DNA of 64,000 nucleotides from Helianthus annuus (GCF_002127325.2 NC_035449.2:144932946-144996945), one strand, 5' to 3'. Shown: positions 9,583 to 20,440, counted from the stretch's first letter. Made by a program: numbers and translations. The notes: generated from the letters alone by a model not told the origin.

Positions 9583-11984
9583 GAAACAGGTTCGGGAGAA
9601 AACGCTTAAAAGTATGAGAACGGTGAGAACGCTTCTTCGCCCAACACGTGTCACACCGCTTAGAAAAGGGCGGAGGGGCTTTTTTGTCCTTTCATCTTCT
9701 GCTTTTACAGTTCCGCTTTTTCCCAATGTTGTTTTAATTTTTGGTTTTTAAGATTTTTGGCGTTTACCAAATTCAATAATTAATGGCGTTTTAATGGTTT
9801 CATTGTATCAACATTTTGACGTTTATGGCGTTTATTCACATCGTATGCCATTGGAACTCATGGGGCAGGAAATCTATTTGAATGGCGTTTTCCAAGGGGT
9901 TTTAAACAAGATGACCTATTGTTCTATTATTTTTTATAAACATTTTGGCTTTTTACTATTATATTTCAACCACAGGAAAAAAAAATACAAGGGAAGGAAA
10001 TAAATTAAAAATCCTAATCGGATCTCTTTTCCCAATCTTCACTGTCATAAGTCTCTGTCTTCTTTAATAGTACAAGAACTGTCACCAAATATATGGCGTT
10101 TTATCTAAAACTTAACAAACCCATCGGTTTGATTTTTTTTGCCTGCTCGTCTGTTGAACTGGTTTTTTTGTGGATGTTTTGGGGACATAGATCTATGGCG
10201 TGTGAGTGGGTTTTTCGCTTTTTCTTTTTCTGGATCTTCATCTTTATAGTGAACCCACTCTTCAGTGTCATTGATCTCTTCTCCTCATCCAAACCTTCTT
10301 CAGGAACAAAAAAATACAAAATGCCATATGACTATGACTGGCATCAGTATCTTTTTCTTGAAATTTTATCCATCTCATGCAGCAAAATCTTTCTGAGTTA
10401 CTCCCCTCTGATAACAATTCATTCAGTTTATTTGTTGGCGTTTTACAGTGGGTGGTATTTAGTAGTATTGGCGTTTGTTTTTTTTGGTTTGATCAAATGA
10501 AAGTTGCTGGGACGTATCATTTTATAGGATGTCTTTTCGGCACCTAAATTAGGCTGTGCATTATTATAATAAAGTATTCGTCTTTTCAGTTACTGTTTTG
10601 TAATTAATGTTTTTGATAAGCTTTATCTCTGAAGTCTGTAACACGTCCCATCTTTCAAGTTTGGTGTTTTAGATTCTTCAGTATTACTGATTTTGTATTT
10701 GTTGTTTCTAGTTACATTTTCAAGTTTGCTTTTTATTTTTTATTATTATTTTTTTGGGTTTTTTATAATAATTTTTCAAAGTAATTTTATTATAGTTTGG
10801 GAGTTTTTTGGTGGCGTTTAACTGGATGATATCGTTTAAACAAGCATTTTGGCTGTTTTGGCGTTTTTATTATATATGGCGTTTTTATTATATAACAATT
10901 AACTGAAAAGGAAAATAAAAAAAAGAATACATAAACAATTGATCTTCCAAATCTTATTTGTCACCAGTCTCTTTCTTCTTTTTTGAATCATGTAAACTGG
11001 CTGGTTCGACTTTCGTATGATTCATTTTGTTTTTGTTTTTTTTTTTTTTGTTTTTCAAATAGTTTTTTGTGTTGCTGTTTGGAAGCACACAGTCTGACAT
11101 CAGCATCTTTTTCTTGAAGATTTGTCCATCTCATGCAGCAAAATGTTATTGAGTTTAGATCCTTCAGCAAACAATCTTGAATTTTTACAATCAACGATGT
11201 TTGATTTTTTAACTTTTTTGGCGTTTTACCGATAAAAAGAACGCCACGAAGTAAGATCACCTTAACCCTCAAATTTTGATCATGCTAAAATCAATAATGT
11301 TTTGTTGTATGAGATGGACAACATCGTTAATCCTCGGTTAAGAAAGATAACTGACAATGTTGTCCACCCATACGGCTAAACTTTATTGACAACAAACCTC
11401 AATAATGTTTTTGTATGTTTTGGCGTTATAAATTGGATCGAAGTTTAGGATAAGTCAATAAGATTTTACTCAATGAAATCGACAATATCATCACTTAAGG
11501 ATTTTGTCTATTTCATTGAGCGAAATCTTACTGACAGCCAAACTGAATTTAAAAAAAAAACGTTTTGGGGTAGAAGATATTTGATGTTTGGGTTTTTTGG
11601 CGTTTCTAAGGAGAATGGGTTATATCAAAGACGACATTTGGGTTTGTGTGTGTGTTTTTAATTGAAGGTCTGAGATGTTGTATATATAGGATTTTTTTGG
11701 CGGGATTTTACTATAATTAAGTTTGGCGTTTTATATTTAATGGCGTTTTACTTAGAATGGTCTGTGATTTTTGTTTTTGACGTTTTATTTCATGAGATGG
11801 TGTTTTGTGTGGAGTAGTCAAAAGACCCTTTTACCCTTAATGAAGCGCGTCCACGTAATAAAATTGATGTTATTTACGAAAACGCCACCGCGCCAATCTA
11901 GTCCATAGATTGTTTTGATCGGACGATCGTTAAGCGTTCTCACCGTTCTCACACTTTTCATCGTTTTCTCTAAATCCCGACCTT
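9583..11984 (+). mobile_element. TIR DNA element of 2.4 kb with reiterated GGCGTTT motif
   Basis: The ends are inverted: the left starts ACAGGTTCGGGA and the right, reversed, reads AAGGTCGGGATTTA. Both continue GAAAACG, AAAAGT and GAGAACGGTGAGAACGCT, giving about 45 bp of imperfect TIR. It is inserted in TATATATA sequence, so the target duplication cannot be read. GGCGTTT occurs exactly 14 times on the plus strand (9759, 9785, 9827, 9884, 10095, 10437, 10470, 10813, 10860, 10878, 11220, 11599, 11725, 11742), with further near-matches. Two segments of about 60 bp (10338-10400 and 11097-11158) are duplicated. No transposase is recognised. Frames such as 10093-10500 are T-rich and hydrophobic, probably by composition. 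A MULE-type origin is possible. Confidence 0.6.
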
Positions 11985-12384
11985 ATATATATATATATAT
12001 ATACTAGTCGTTTACCCGCGCGATGCGGCGGGAAACATATCACTTAGGTTGGTGAGTTTAGGGCTATCTACGGGGATGTAGTTTCCAATGTGGCTTGTGA
12101 CGACGATGGTGGTAGTGTAGCAGAATGTGATGGTCGGTTGAGGCCTTCTTCAGCGGCGAGAATCAGCGATTTGCGGCGATTGGTGGTTTCGTGATGGCGT
12201 TTGGTGGTTATTGTGCGACTCAGGAGAAAACAAAGAAAATTGTTTGATTCTAGTTATGTTACCTGAAATAGACGGACTACCTAGGCTTTTGTTGGTTCAA
12301 ATTGTGATACAAATTCACAAATAACTAACATTAACTACTATATTGTAAGATGTACAAAACATAGTCAAAAATTTCCCAAACAGT

Positions 12385-12555
12385 CTTAGGTTTGTAAGAG
12401 TCCTTAATCTTGAATTCCTAAGGTTTGGAACTGAAATTTGTCACAAAATAAAGGATTTCCTTCAATTAGTTTCTTAAGTTCAACCAGCAACATACCTCGA
12501 GCAGATTTAGTATCTCCATATTTGGATAATTGTTCATTCTCCCTAAAGTAGTGAT
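12385..12555 (-). pseudogene. TPL: TOPLESS/TOPLESS-related co-repressor exon fragment
   Basis: TOPLESS proteins are nuclear Groucho-like co-repressors recruited by EAR motifs, for example in auxin and jasmonate signalling. Here the minus strand reads FRENEQLSKYGDTKSARGML, then LVELKKLIEGNPLFCDKFQF and, after a frame change, NSRLRTLTN. This is the conserved segment after the LisH/CTLH domains in plant TPL proteins. Only this exon portion is present. Relative to the usual sequence it shows small substitutions and a frameshift near 12410, so it is a dead captured fragment. Confidence 0.87.
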
Positions 12556-12867
12556 CTATAAAAGTCAGTCAGCAAAGGCGCGATAGATGATGCTTAATAC
12601 AAAAATTAAAGTAAGATAAATAAGTTCGTTTACAGACAAATGGTTACAAACAAATCAATCGAGTCGTTAATCAAACGATTAAACGCATAAACAAAACAAT
12701 AAATATGAATTTGTACATTCTGATACATATCTACTTAGAGGTGGCAGTTTTTTTATTTTTTTATTAACCATGCCGCTGCGCTCGTTACGGCTGCCCTCAC
12801 CGCGCCGCTGCGGCTGCACTTGTTGCGCTCGCATGCTCACTGCACCGATCAAATTTTAGTAAAGTAC

Positions 12868-12960
12868 ACGGATGGTAAGCCAGAGACAACTGAGGTGATG
12901 GCACCAAGCAAGAATGACACAGTGCTGAACACTGTTGTTCCCTATTACCCTGCATATACC
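12868..12960 (-). pseudogene. vacuolar H+-pyrophosphatase (AVP1-type) exon fragment
   Basis: After an acceptor-like TATATGCAG the minus strand reads VFSTVSFLLGAITSVVSG, matching the N-terminal-half membrane segment of plant type I H+-PPases, which pump protons into the vacuole using pyrophosphate. The match ends abruptly after VVSG. It is about 30 residues of a protein of about 760, and other frames here are shadows. Recognition is from memory of the family and the fragment is short. Confidence 0.6.
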
Positions 12961-13069
12961 AAACAAACTTGTGATTAGTTTTTGCACAGCTATTCATAAT
13001 CATTTTATCATGAAATAAGGATACCTGAACAAATGTCTCGCTCGACCAATAGTTTCCCTTGACGCATTA

Positions 13070-13337
13070 TGCAAGGTTCGCTCGGTCCAACAACTCAAGC
13101 AAATGTTTTCTATGTTTTTTAGGGGGAAGATGGGTGCTTCTCTCCACAGGGCATACAAGACACAGGTTATTGGCGGCAGTCCGCCAAATTTAACATATAA
13201 AGTTTTTTTATATGTTAAATATGGCGAGCTGCCGCCAATAACCTATGTTTTGTATGCCCTGGGAGAGAAGCACACATGTTCCCCCTAAAATGCAAAGAAA
13301 ACATTTGCTTGAGTTGTTGGACCGAGCGAACCTTGCA
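13070..13337. repeat. long inverted repeat of 268 bp, tips derived from RPS4
   Basis: The left arm (13070-13201) and right arm (about 13206-13337) are about 90% identical in inverted orientation around a loop of only a few bases. Shared blocks include GCAAGGTTCGCTCGGTCCAA at the outer tips and GGTTATTGGCGGCAG near the centre. The outer 20 bp match the RPS4 exon encoding LCKVRSVQ seen in Helitron B. If transcribed, it would form a hairpin with arms of about 130 bp. Confidence 0.85.
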
Positions 13338-14239
13338 CAGGCTCAGTTTTTGCATCACAGCCTCAAACACTTTCAGTTCAGATAGATTACACAGGCTCAG
13401 TTTTTGCATCACAGCCTCAAAACACTTTTACTTCAGACAGATTAAGAACACAAGCTCAGCTTATGCATCATAGACTCAACACTTTTAGTTCAGACAGATT
13501 AAGAACACAAGCTCAGCTTTCGCATCACAGCCTCAAACACTTTCAGTTCAGACAGATTAAGAACACAAAATCCGGAGTACACAACAAGAGTAATTTGCCA
13601 CTAAACTTAAACAACCTTTAAAGCATGATGTACACGTGTTTTAAGCACAAGAAACAAATATGTAACCTGACAGACTCAGCTTATGCATCATAGCCTCAAA
13701 CACTTTCAGTTCAGACATATTAAGAACACAAGCTCCGTTAGTTCTCGCAAAGTCAACCATCATAAAAAGAAATCAAGTATTAGTAAAGATTTGATATTAG
13801 TTATAACCAGTACACTATTAACTTAAAATAAATTTAATATAAATCACATTTTGTCAAGTTGCAAATATAAAAACCTTTATTCTAATGAAGCAGCGTTCAG
13901 CGTCACTAAAGCCGATTCCGAGACTCTCCAAGCAGATACACTTTCTCCGGCTGCCAGAAGATCGGAGTGAGCTTGTTCTGCAATAATAGTGATCGTGACA
14001 GTCATTAACCAAAGGTATAACTAATTAAATTCAGTTCAGGAAAAACCAACACTTTAATTTTGTGTGAAAGACAGCTTGCTTGCTGCATTCTCTATAATAT
14101 ATCAACACTCTTCCATACACTGTTTGAAAGACACCATGCTTGAAAGACAGCATGCTTGCTTCAGTCTCTATAAATAATTCAGAGATATCTACACTCTACT
14201 CACACTTTACAAACTCTCAACTACACTCAACTGAAAGAC

Positions 14240-16862
14240 TCAGACATGTAATTGAGAGATGAACACAACTACGGGTAAAGCCATGGCTGCAACACACGGT
14301 TGCAAAGTGAGAACTATGCAACCTGGATATTGCCCCGCCAAGATGCTACTCGGATCTTCTATGTACCCTCAAAATACAATCATCATCACAGTCTATTGTG
14401 TTATGTAACCCCGCTTTAAAGCATGATGTACAAGAGTAATTTTCCACTAAACTTAAACAACCTTTAAAGCATGATGTACAAGTGTTTTAAGCACAAGAAA
14501 CACATATGTAACCTCACAGGCTCAGCTTATGCATCATAGCCTTAACAGTTTCAGTTCAGACATATTAAGAACAAAGCTCAGCTTATGCATCATAGAGTCG
14601 ACAGGCTCAGCTTATGCATCATAGCCTCACAGGCTCAGCTTATGCATCATAGAACACTTGGGAAATGAAAAAGTATATCAAAACATCCCACAGAACAAAC
14701 TAAAATCAAAAGTACATAACAATCTATCTTTTCACTATTCCATATCTAAAATTGACCTAACTATCATAATTTTCATTGAACTACAACACTTATCATCCCC
14801 AAAAATGACCTAAATATCATAATTATCACAAAACCATGACACTTATCAGTCCCAAAATTAAAGGAAAAGATCAAAATATAACAGAACAAAGTAAAATCAA
14901 AACTACAAAAACAATTTATCCTTTCACTATGTCATATCTGAAATTAACCTAACTATCATCACCAAAAATACAAATTCAAATATGACAAAACTTTCAACCT
15001 AATTTGAAATAACCGCATCTACTAACAAATCCACATCAAGATTAAAGATAAATCAACATTTAGAACCTAACCTGAGTCGATTCATCACAAAACACATGCG
15101 AAAATCCTTCGTAAACCTCAGCTTTCGTCCTTCGAACATCCGTCAAACATATGCGAAGGACAAGATGGTAATTGAACAAGGTGTTGAAAAAACACTTAAT
15201 GCACAATGTACAACTGTTAAGGCACAAGAAAACACAAACCCTTTTACCCTTTACAAGGGTATACATCTGCCGTCCAAATGTTTTACTTTCTCACACGGAT
15301 AAATTGAGAGATGAACACAACTACGGGTAAAGCCATGGCTGCAACACACGGTTGCAAAGTGAGAACTATGCAACCTGGATATTGCCCCGCCAAGATGCTA
15401 CTCGGATCTTCTATGTACCCTCAAAATACAATCATCATCACAGTCTATTGTGTTATGTAACCCCGCTTTAAAGCATGATGTACAAGAGTAATTTTCCACT
15501 AAACTTAAACAACCTTTAAAGCATGATGTACATCATGCTTTAAAGGTTGTTTAACTTTCTCACACGGATCAACATCGGGACCGTCCATTTGACTTCACAC
15601 GGATCACCATATGCTTTCTCTCTCAATGCTCACACATCTCACAAAACAACATCAGATCTTCTCTATTGATCATCATCACAGTGAGGAAGAGCTTGACGGA
15701 TGTTCAATTACCATCTTGTCCTGGATCATCATCACAGTCTATTATGCATCATAGCCTCACAGGCTTAGCTTATGCATCATAGAACACTTGGGAAACATCC
15801 AAGTGATATATCGTATAGTACTTTATAGAGACTGCAGCAAGCAAGCTGTCTTTCAGACATGTACTTTTAGATCTGTAGATCTGTGATAATACTTTTACAA
15901 CTGGAAGACTCAGACATGTAATTGAGAGATGAACACAACTACGGGTAAAGCCATGGCTGCAACACACGGTTGCAAAGTGAGAACTATGCAACCTGGATAT
16001 TGCCCCGCCAAGATGCTACTCGGATCTTCTATGTACCCTCAAAATACAATCATCATCACAGTCTATTGTGTTATGTAACCCCGCTTTAAAGCATGATGTA
16101 CAAGAGTAATTTTCCACTAAACTTAAACAACCTTTAAAGCATGATGTACAAGTGTTTTAAGCACAAGAAACACATATGTAACCTCACAGGGTCAGCTTAT
16201 GCATCATAGTCTTAAAGATAAATCAACATTTAGAACCTAACCTGAGTCGATTCATCACAAAACACATGCGAAAATCCTTCGTAAACCTCAGATTTTCACA
16301 AAACCATGACACTTATCAGTCCCAAAAATGAAGGAAAAGATCAAAATATAACAGAATAAAGTAAAATCAAAACTACAAAAACAATTTATCCTTTCACTAT
16401 GTCATATCTGAAATTAACCTAACTATCATCACCAAAAATACAAATTCAAATATCACAAAACTTTCAACCTAATTTGAAATAACCGCATCTACTAACAAAT
16501 CCACATCAAGATTAAAGATAAATCAACATCTGTCTTTCAGACATGTACTTTTAGATCTGTGAATCTGTGATAATACTTTTACAACTGGAAGACTCAAACA
16601 TGTAATTGAGAGATGAACACAACTACGGGTAAAGCCATGGCTGCAACACACGGTTGCAAAGTGAGAACTATGCAACCTGGATATTGCCCCGCCAAGATGC
16701 TACTCGGATCTTCTATGTACCCTCAAAATACAATCATCATCACAGTCTATTGTGTTATGTAACCCCGCTTTATAGCATGATGTACAAGAGTAATTTTCCA
16801 CTAAACTTAAACAACCTTTAAAGCATGATGTACAAGTGTTTTAAGCACAAGAAACACATATG
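14240..16862 (+). repeat. four near-identical copies of a block of about 240 bp containing a 49-codon ORF
   Basis: A block starting 'attgagagatgaacacaact' and running past 'tttaaagcatgatgtaca' occurs four times. Each contains the same ATG-to-TAA frame at 14259-14408, 15311-15460, 15929-16078 and 16613-16762, predicted to start MNTTTGKAMAATHGCKVRTM and to end IIITVYCVM. The four ORFs look identical in nucleotide sequence. I do not recognise the peptide. Identity at all codon positions points to recent duplication rather than selection, so coding is doubtful. Confidence 0.7.
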
Positions 16863-18115
16863 TAACCTCACAGGCTCAGCGTATGCATCATAGCCTTAAC
16901 AGTTTCAGTTCAGACATATTAAGAACACAAGCTCAGCTTATGCATCATAGAGTCGACAGGCTCAGCTTATGCATCATAGCCTCACAGGCTCAGCTTATGC
17001 ATCATAGCCTCACAGGCTCAGCTTATGCATCATAGAACACTTGGGAAACATCCAAGCCATCTAGGTCGTATAACTTAGGACCTTAGTCCGACAACCATCA
17101 AACTCTGCCATCTGTCCGGCCCTTAGAAACACCTTTGTCTTACTAATCTGCATGTGACATATAAACAAACAAGTAAACATAAAAAAAATTAAAAAGGTAA
17201 ATCCTAACTAAAACATCGGATGTAGGAAATAACCGCATCTACTAACAAATCCACATCAAGATTAAAGATAAATCAACATTTAGAACCTAACCTGAGTCGA
17301 TTCATCACAAAACACATGCGAAAATCCTTCGTAAACCTCAGATTTTCACAAAACCATGACACTTATCAGTTCCAAAAATGAAGGAAAAGATCAAAATATA
17401 ACAGAATAAAGTAAAATCAAAACTACAAAAACAATTTATCCTTTCACTATGTCATATCTGAAATTAACCTAACTATCATCACCAAAAATACAAATTCAAA
17501 TATCACAAAAGTTTCAACCTAATTTGAAATAACCGCATCTACTAACAAATCCACTTCAAGATTAAAGATAAACCTAACCTGAGTCGATTCATCACAAAAC
17601 ACATGCGAAAATCCTTCGTAAACCTCAGATTTCGTCGTTCGAACATCCGTCAACCGCTTCACCAGAAAAGTAAGAATCACAAAAGAACATGGTAAGATAT
17701 ATAACACTCATTGCAACAACATCAAAACATCAAACGGATCCCTTGCCAGATAAAGCTTGTGATAGATCTCATGAAACCCTAGATCTGCTCATGAAACGGA
17801 TCTGGTGATAGATTCAAACGGATCTGGTGATAGATCTCATGAAACCCTAGATCGCCGAGAAGAGAGAGAGAAGAGAGAGAGAAGAAGATCTGATGTTGTT
17901 TTGTGAGATGTGTGAGCATTGAGAGAGAAAGCATATGGTGATCCGTGTGAAGTCAAATGGACGGTCCCGATGTTGATCCGTGTGAGAAAGTAAAACATTT
18001 GGACGGCAGATGTATACCCTTGTAAAGGGTAAAAGGGTTTGTGTTTTCTTGTGCCTTAACAGTTGTACATTGTGCATTAAGTGTTTTTTCAACACCTTGT
18101 TCAATTACCATCTTG
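15068..18115. repeat. direct and inverted copies of the 5' end of Helitron C inside itself
   Basis: The sequence at 17960-18115, next to the 5' end, recurs inverted at about 15150-15300. The part at about 17885-17990 recurs inverted at about 15555-15665. The phrase 'cctgagtcgattcatcacaa' with its flanks recurs directly at about 15071, 16251, 17291 and 17579. A block starting 'caaaactacaaaaacaattt' recurs at about 14900, 16368 and 17418. The core has been rearranged many times. Confidence 0.75.
15505..15554. repeat. perfect 50 bp palindrome
   Basis: The arms TTAAACAACCTTTAAAGCAT plus GATGT meet their exact inverse at 15529/15530 with no spacer. It was formed where two inverted copies of the 'cctttaaagcatgatgtaca' block abut. 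It is the junction between the plus-oriented block and the inverted 5'-end copy. Confidence 0.92.
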
Positions 18116-18144
18116 TCCTTCACATATGTTTATTAAAGTAGTAT

Positions 18145-18147
<3 letters not shown>

Positions 18148-18220
<73 letters not shown>
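18148..18220. repeat. (TA)n microsatellite
   Basis: A run of about 70 bp of TA follows the 5' end of Helitron C. Shorter TA runs lie at 9562-9582 and 11985-12003. All three are likely pieces of one original TA tract in the host LTR, split by the TIR element and Helitron C. Confidence 0.9.
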
Positions 18221-18224
<4 letters not shown>

Positions 18225-19287
18225 ATGGCTGAATTTATGATGATAATTGGTTTATGATTATTCATTATAAACTTAGGCTACTTTATCTACGATTCTAAGT
18301 CTCTCGTTGTTGATTCTAATGGGCAAACTAGGACCCATGAAATCACATACAACTTAGTGTCAAAAACGAGTACTTAGACTAGATAATACTTTTATGCATA
18401 TATACTTTTTGTACTTTAAATTCATATCCGAATCTTCGGTTTAATTTCGTTACTCACATACCTTCGTTTACCCCATGTATGGTGACCTCGGTGTTCCATC
18501 CTCCAACTCTCAAACTCACGGGATTTCAAAGGAAAGCTTTGCAAAACATGAGTACACTCGAACACCCTTTTTACGTTTTACAGTTTTGGGTGCAATATGT
18601 TTAACTTATTAAATTCACAATCACACTTATACTTTATGCAAACACAAACAATCCATCATACATGCTTAATATGTGAATACTTGATGTGTGTACTTGGATG
18701 ATTCTGTTGTGTGATTTACTTGTCATTAACTTCGTACGAGCCTCCCCTTAACATGTATAGCGCTATAGGAGTAACACACCACTTGTAGACTTGTGGTCGG
18801 TCATGTTAAGTATATTTTATGCGGTAATCAGATAGTTGATTTGTTAAATTGTGTGCCTTGATACATTTGTCTTGTTAAACTATTTTTGCCATATGGAATC
18901 GTTTAAATCGTTTTTCATACTTATGCTATATTAAACTTGTGTACTCGCCAATCTTTGTGTGTTGAACTATACTTTTAAACTTGTTGCAGGTTTATGATGA
19001 TGACCTTGATGAAATCTAGTAGGGATGACTTTAGAAACACATATCGAAATACTAAATTTTGTACTTGTTATGTTGTTGAACTTTGTTGTATTTTATCTTT
19101 TCCATGTTCTACTTTGATTTCCTTTGATGTAACTTGACAATTATTATCTATGAATTAAATCGGTTTTGAATTAAATATTGTGACATAAGTGATGTGCACA
19201 AAATGCAACATATAAATTACATCAATTGTGGCATAAAACTAACCCTTTTTTAATACTAATGTTGGAAAAACTGTGTTTTTGTCTTCC

Positions 19288-19986
19288 TGTAGGTCCCTCG
19301 GAGGTTGAGGTTTAACCTATTCCTTGTTATGTTTAACCCACTAGCAAGTGCGGAATCCAAGCTAGCAAGCAAACCGGAGTTTATATGTAAGCAAAGTGAA
19401 CAAGAGAAAGAGTAGACAAGCAAGTATCAAAGTTTTCTCTTGTATTTCAGTGGACACGGTTACAGACCTTGACCAAACTGAAAATACACTCTAACAAAGA
19501 CCTGGGTTTCACACACAAAAGCTCTCTATCAAGAACACACACTTTGGACAGAAACTTATCAGAACTACTGTGAAAGTGAAACCCTTCATGGATATATATA
19601 CCCAAAACAGATTCCCATGCACGAAGGATAGACATTCTGATCGAAGGATTATCTGTCGACCAGAAAGCCATTCGAAAGATCTCGAAGGATCTAAGCATAC
19701 CTCGAAGGATTGTATATCCTTCGAGGTCCACAGAGATACTTCGAAGGACATCTTTCGAAGTCATCGAAGGATACTAAACATCCTTCGATGACATCCTTCG
19801 TGGCATATCATCTTTCAACTACTAAGTGTTCAAGTTTGGCCAAGTCAAACCAGGAGGATGGTTGACTTGGTCAAACAACACATTACAATACATAAACACA
19901 CATAAAGGACGTAAATACAACGACAAAAGACATCGTTTTATACATTACAAAATATAGACAAAGTACAGACACAAAGTGCACCAACA
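19288..19986 (-). mobile_element. solo LTR of 699 bp with CGAAGGA motif cluster
   Basis: It begins TG and ends CA on the plus strand and is bounded by a perfect 5 bp target duplication CTTCC (19283-19287 and 19987-19991). The homologous position in the 3' LTR is uninterrupted, which proves insertion. Read on the minus strand it starts TGTTGGTGCAC and has a TATATATA-type box at 19591-19600. CGAAGGA or its inverse occurs nine times at 19622-19800, just upstream of that TATA box. No internal region remains. Confidence 0.92.
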
Positions 19987-20430
19987 CTTCCTTTTGTATT
20001 TTCAGGATTAAATGAACTCAAATGAACAAAAGAAGCAAAAAGGCAGCTAAATCTAACATAAATACAAGAAAAGGAACAGACGTGGCATGCCCGACCCCCC
20101 GACAACATCTTCCCAAGCAAAATAAGAGAACAGAAGGCTGAACACGCCCCGTGCTCAATGAGCACGAGGGCGTGCCCATGTGTCAGAAGAAAAGACAAAG
20201 TTGTAGAAGCTTCTATCACCCACCACGGGGGCGTGCTCACTTGACACGGGGCTGTGGTCAACTCTAAGATTCGTAGAATCTAGGGAAATCTTGATAGTAC
20301 AGATACACTTCTGCACACGGGGTCGTGCCCAGCGGACACGGGGGCGTGGTCAACTAATGCAGACAAACTGCAATTAATGAAGAAAGAGAAGGAGGATGGA
20401 CACGGGGCCGTGCCCGAGCTGCTGTTCAGG

Positions 20431-20440
20431 CTATAAATAG
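20431..20440 (+). promoter_or_regulatory. LTR TATA box, with GC-rich palindromic boxes upstream
   Basis: CTATAAATAG lies 16 bp after the last CACGGGGCCGTGCCC box of a cluster (20135-20415). The same arrangement is kept in the 3' LTR (26138-26147). This is the expected start region for the element's genomic transcript. Confidence 0.6.

Larger units (their letters stand above)
13330..17045 (+). repeat. reiterated short unit CAGGCTCAGCTTATGCATCATAG
   Basis: The unit 'acaggctcagctt(a)tgcatcatagcctca' recurs in clusters at about 13336-13560, 13665-13715, 14515-14650, 15737-15783, 16185-16210 and 16870-17035. Variants read 'tttttgcatcacagcctcaa' and 'aagctcagcttatgcatcatag'. Many are followed by 'ttcagttcagaca(t/g)attaagaacaca'. 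It is non-coding and appears to have spread by local duplication inside Helitron C. Confidence 0.8.
12004..18147 (-). mobile_element. Helitron C (same family as B) with captured gene pieces and rearranged core
   Basis: On the minus strand it starts TCTATACTACTTTAATA at 18147 (T at 18148) and ends with the same CCCGCCGCATCGCGCGGG hairpin and CTAG (12007-12004; A at 12003). Both flanks are (TA)n. It encodes no Rep or helicase. It carries TOPLESS, H+-PPase and RPS4 exon pieces near its 3' end and a core (13330-18110) of reiterated and inverted blocks. Confidence 0.82.
8202..19189 (+). mobile_element. probable LTR, split at a (TA)n tract by two later elements
   Basis: It begins TGTAACGCCTCGC, a typical plant Gypsy LTR start. 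It carries a TATA box ACTATAAATA at 8716 and resumes at about 18220 with non-coding sequence ending TTGTGACA at about 19178-19185, a few bases before the next LTR element. Its own parts (8202-9582 and 18220-19189) total about 2.3 kb. No internal region or second LTR is present, so it is either a solo LTR or a truncated element. A confirmed target duplication is lacking because the next element abuts its end. Confidence 0.45.

Noticed and set aside
10093..10500. 135-codon hydrophobic ORF as a membrane protein gene
   Set aside because: Composition follows T-rich DNA and the GGCGTTT motif (encoding MAF/LAF). There is no recognisable family, so I keep it only as possible.
13070..13337. Annotating the hairpin as a microRNA gene
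   Set aside because: Arms of about 130 bp with near-full pairing are too long and too perfect for a typical plant MIR gene; an inverted duplication or MITE is likelier.
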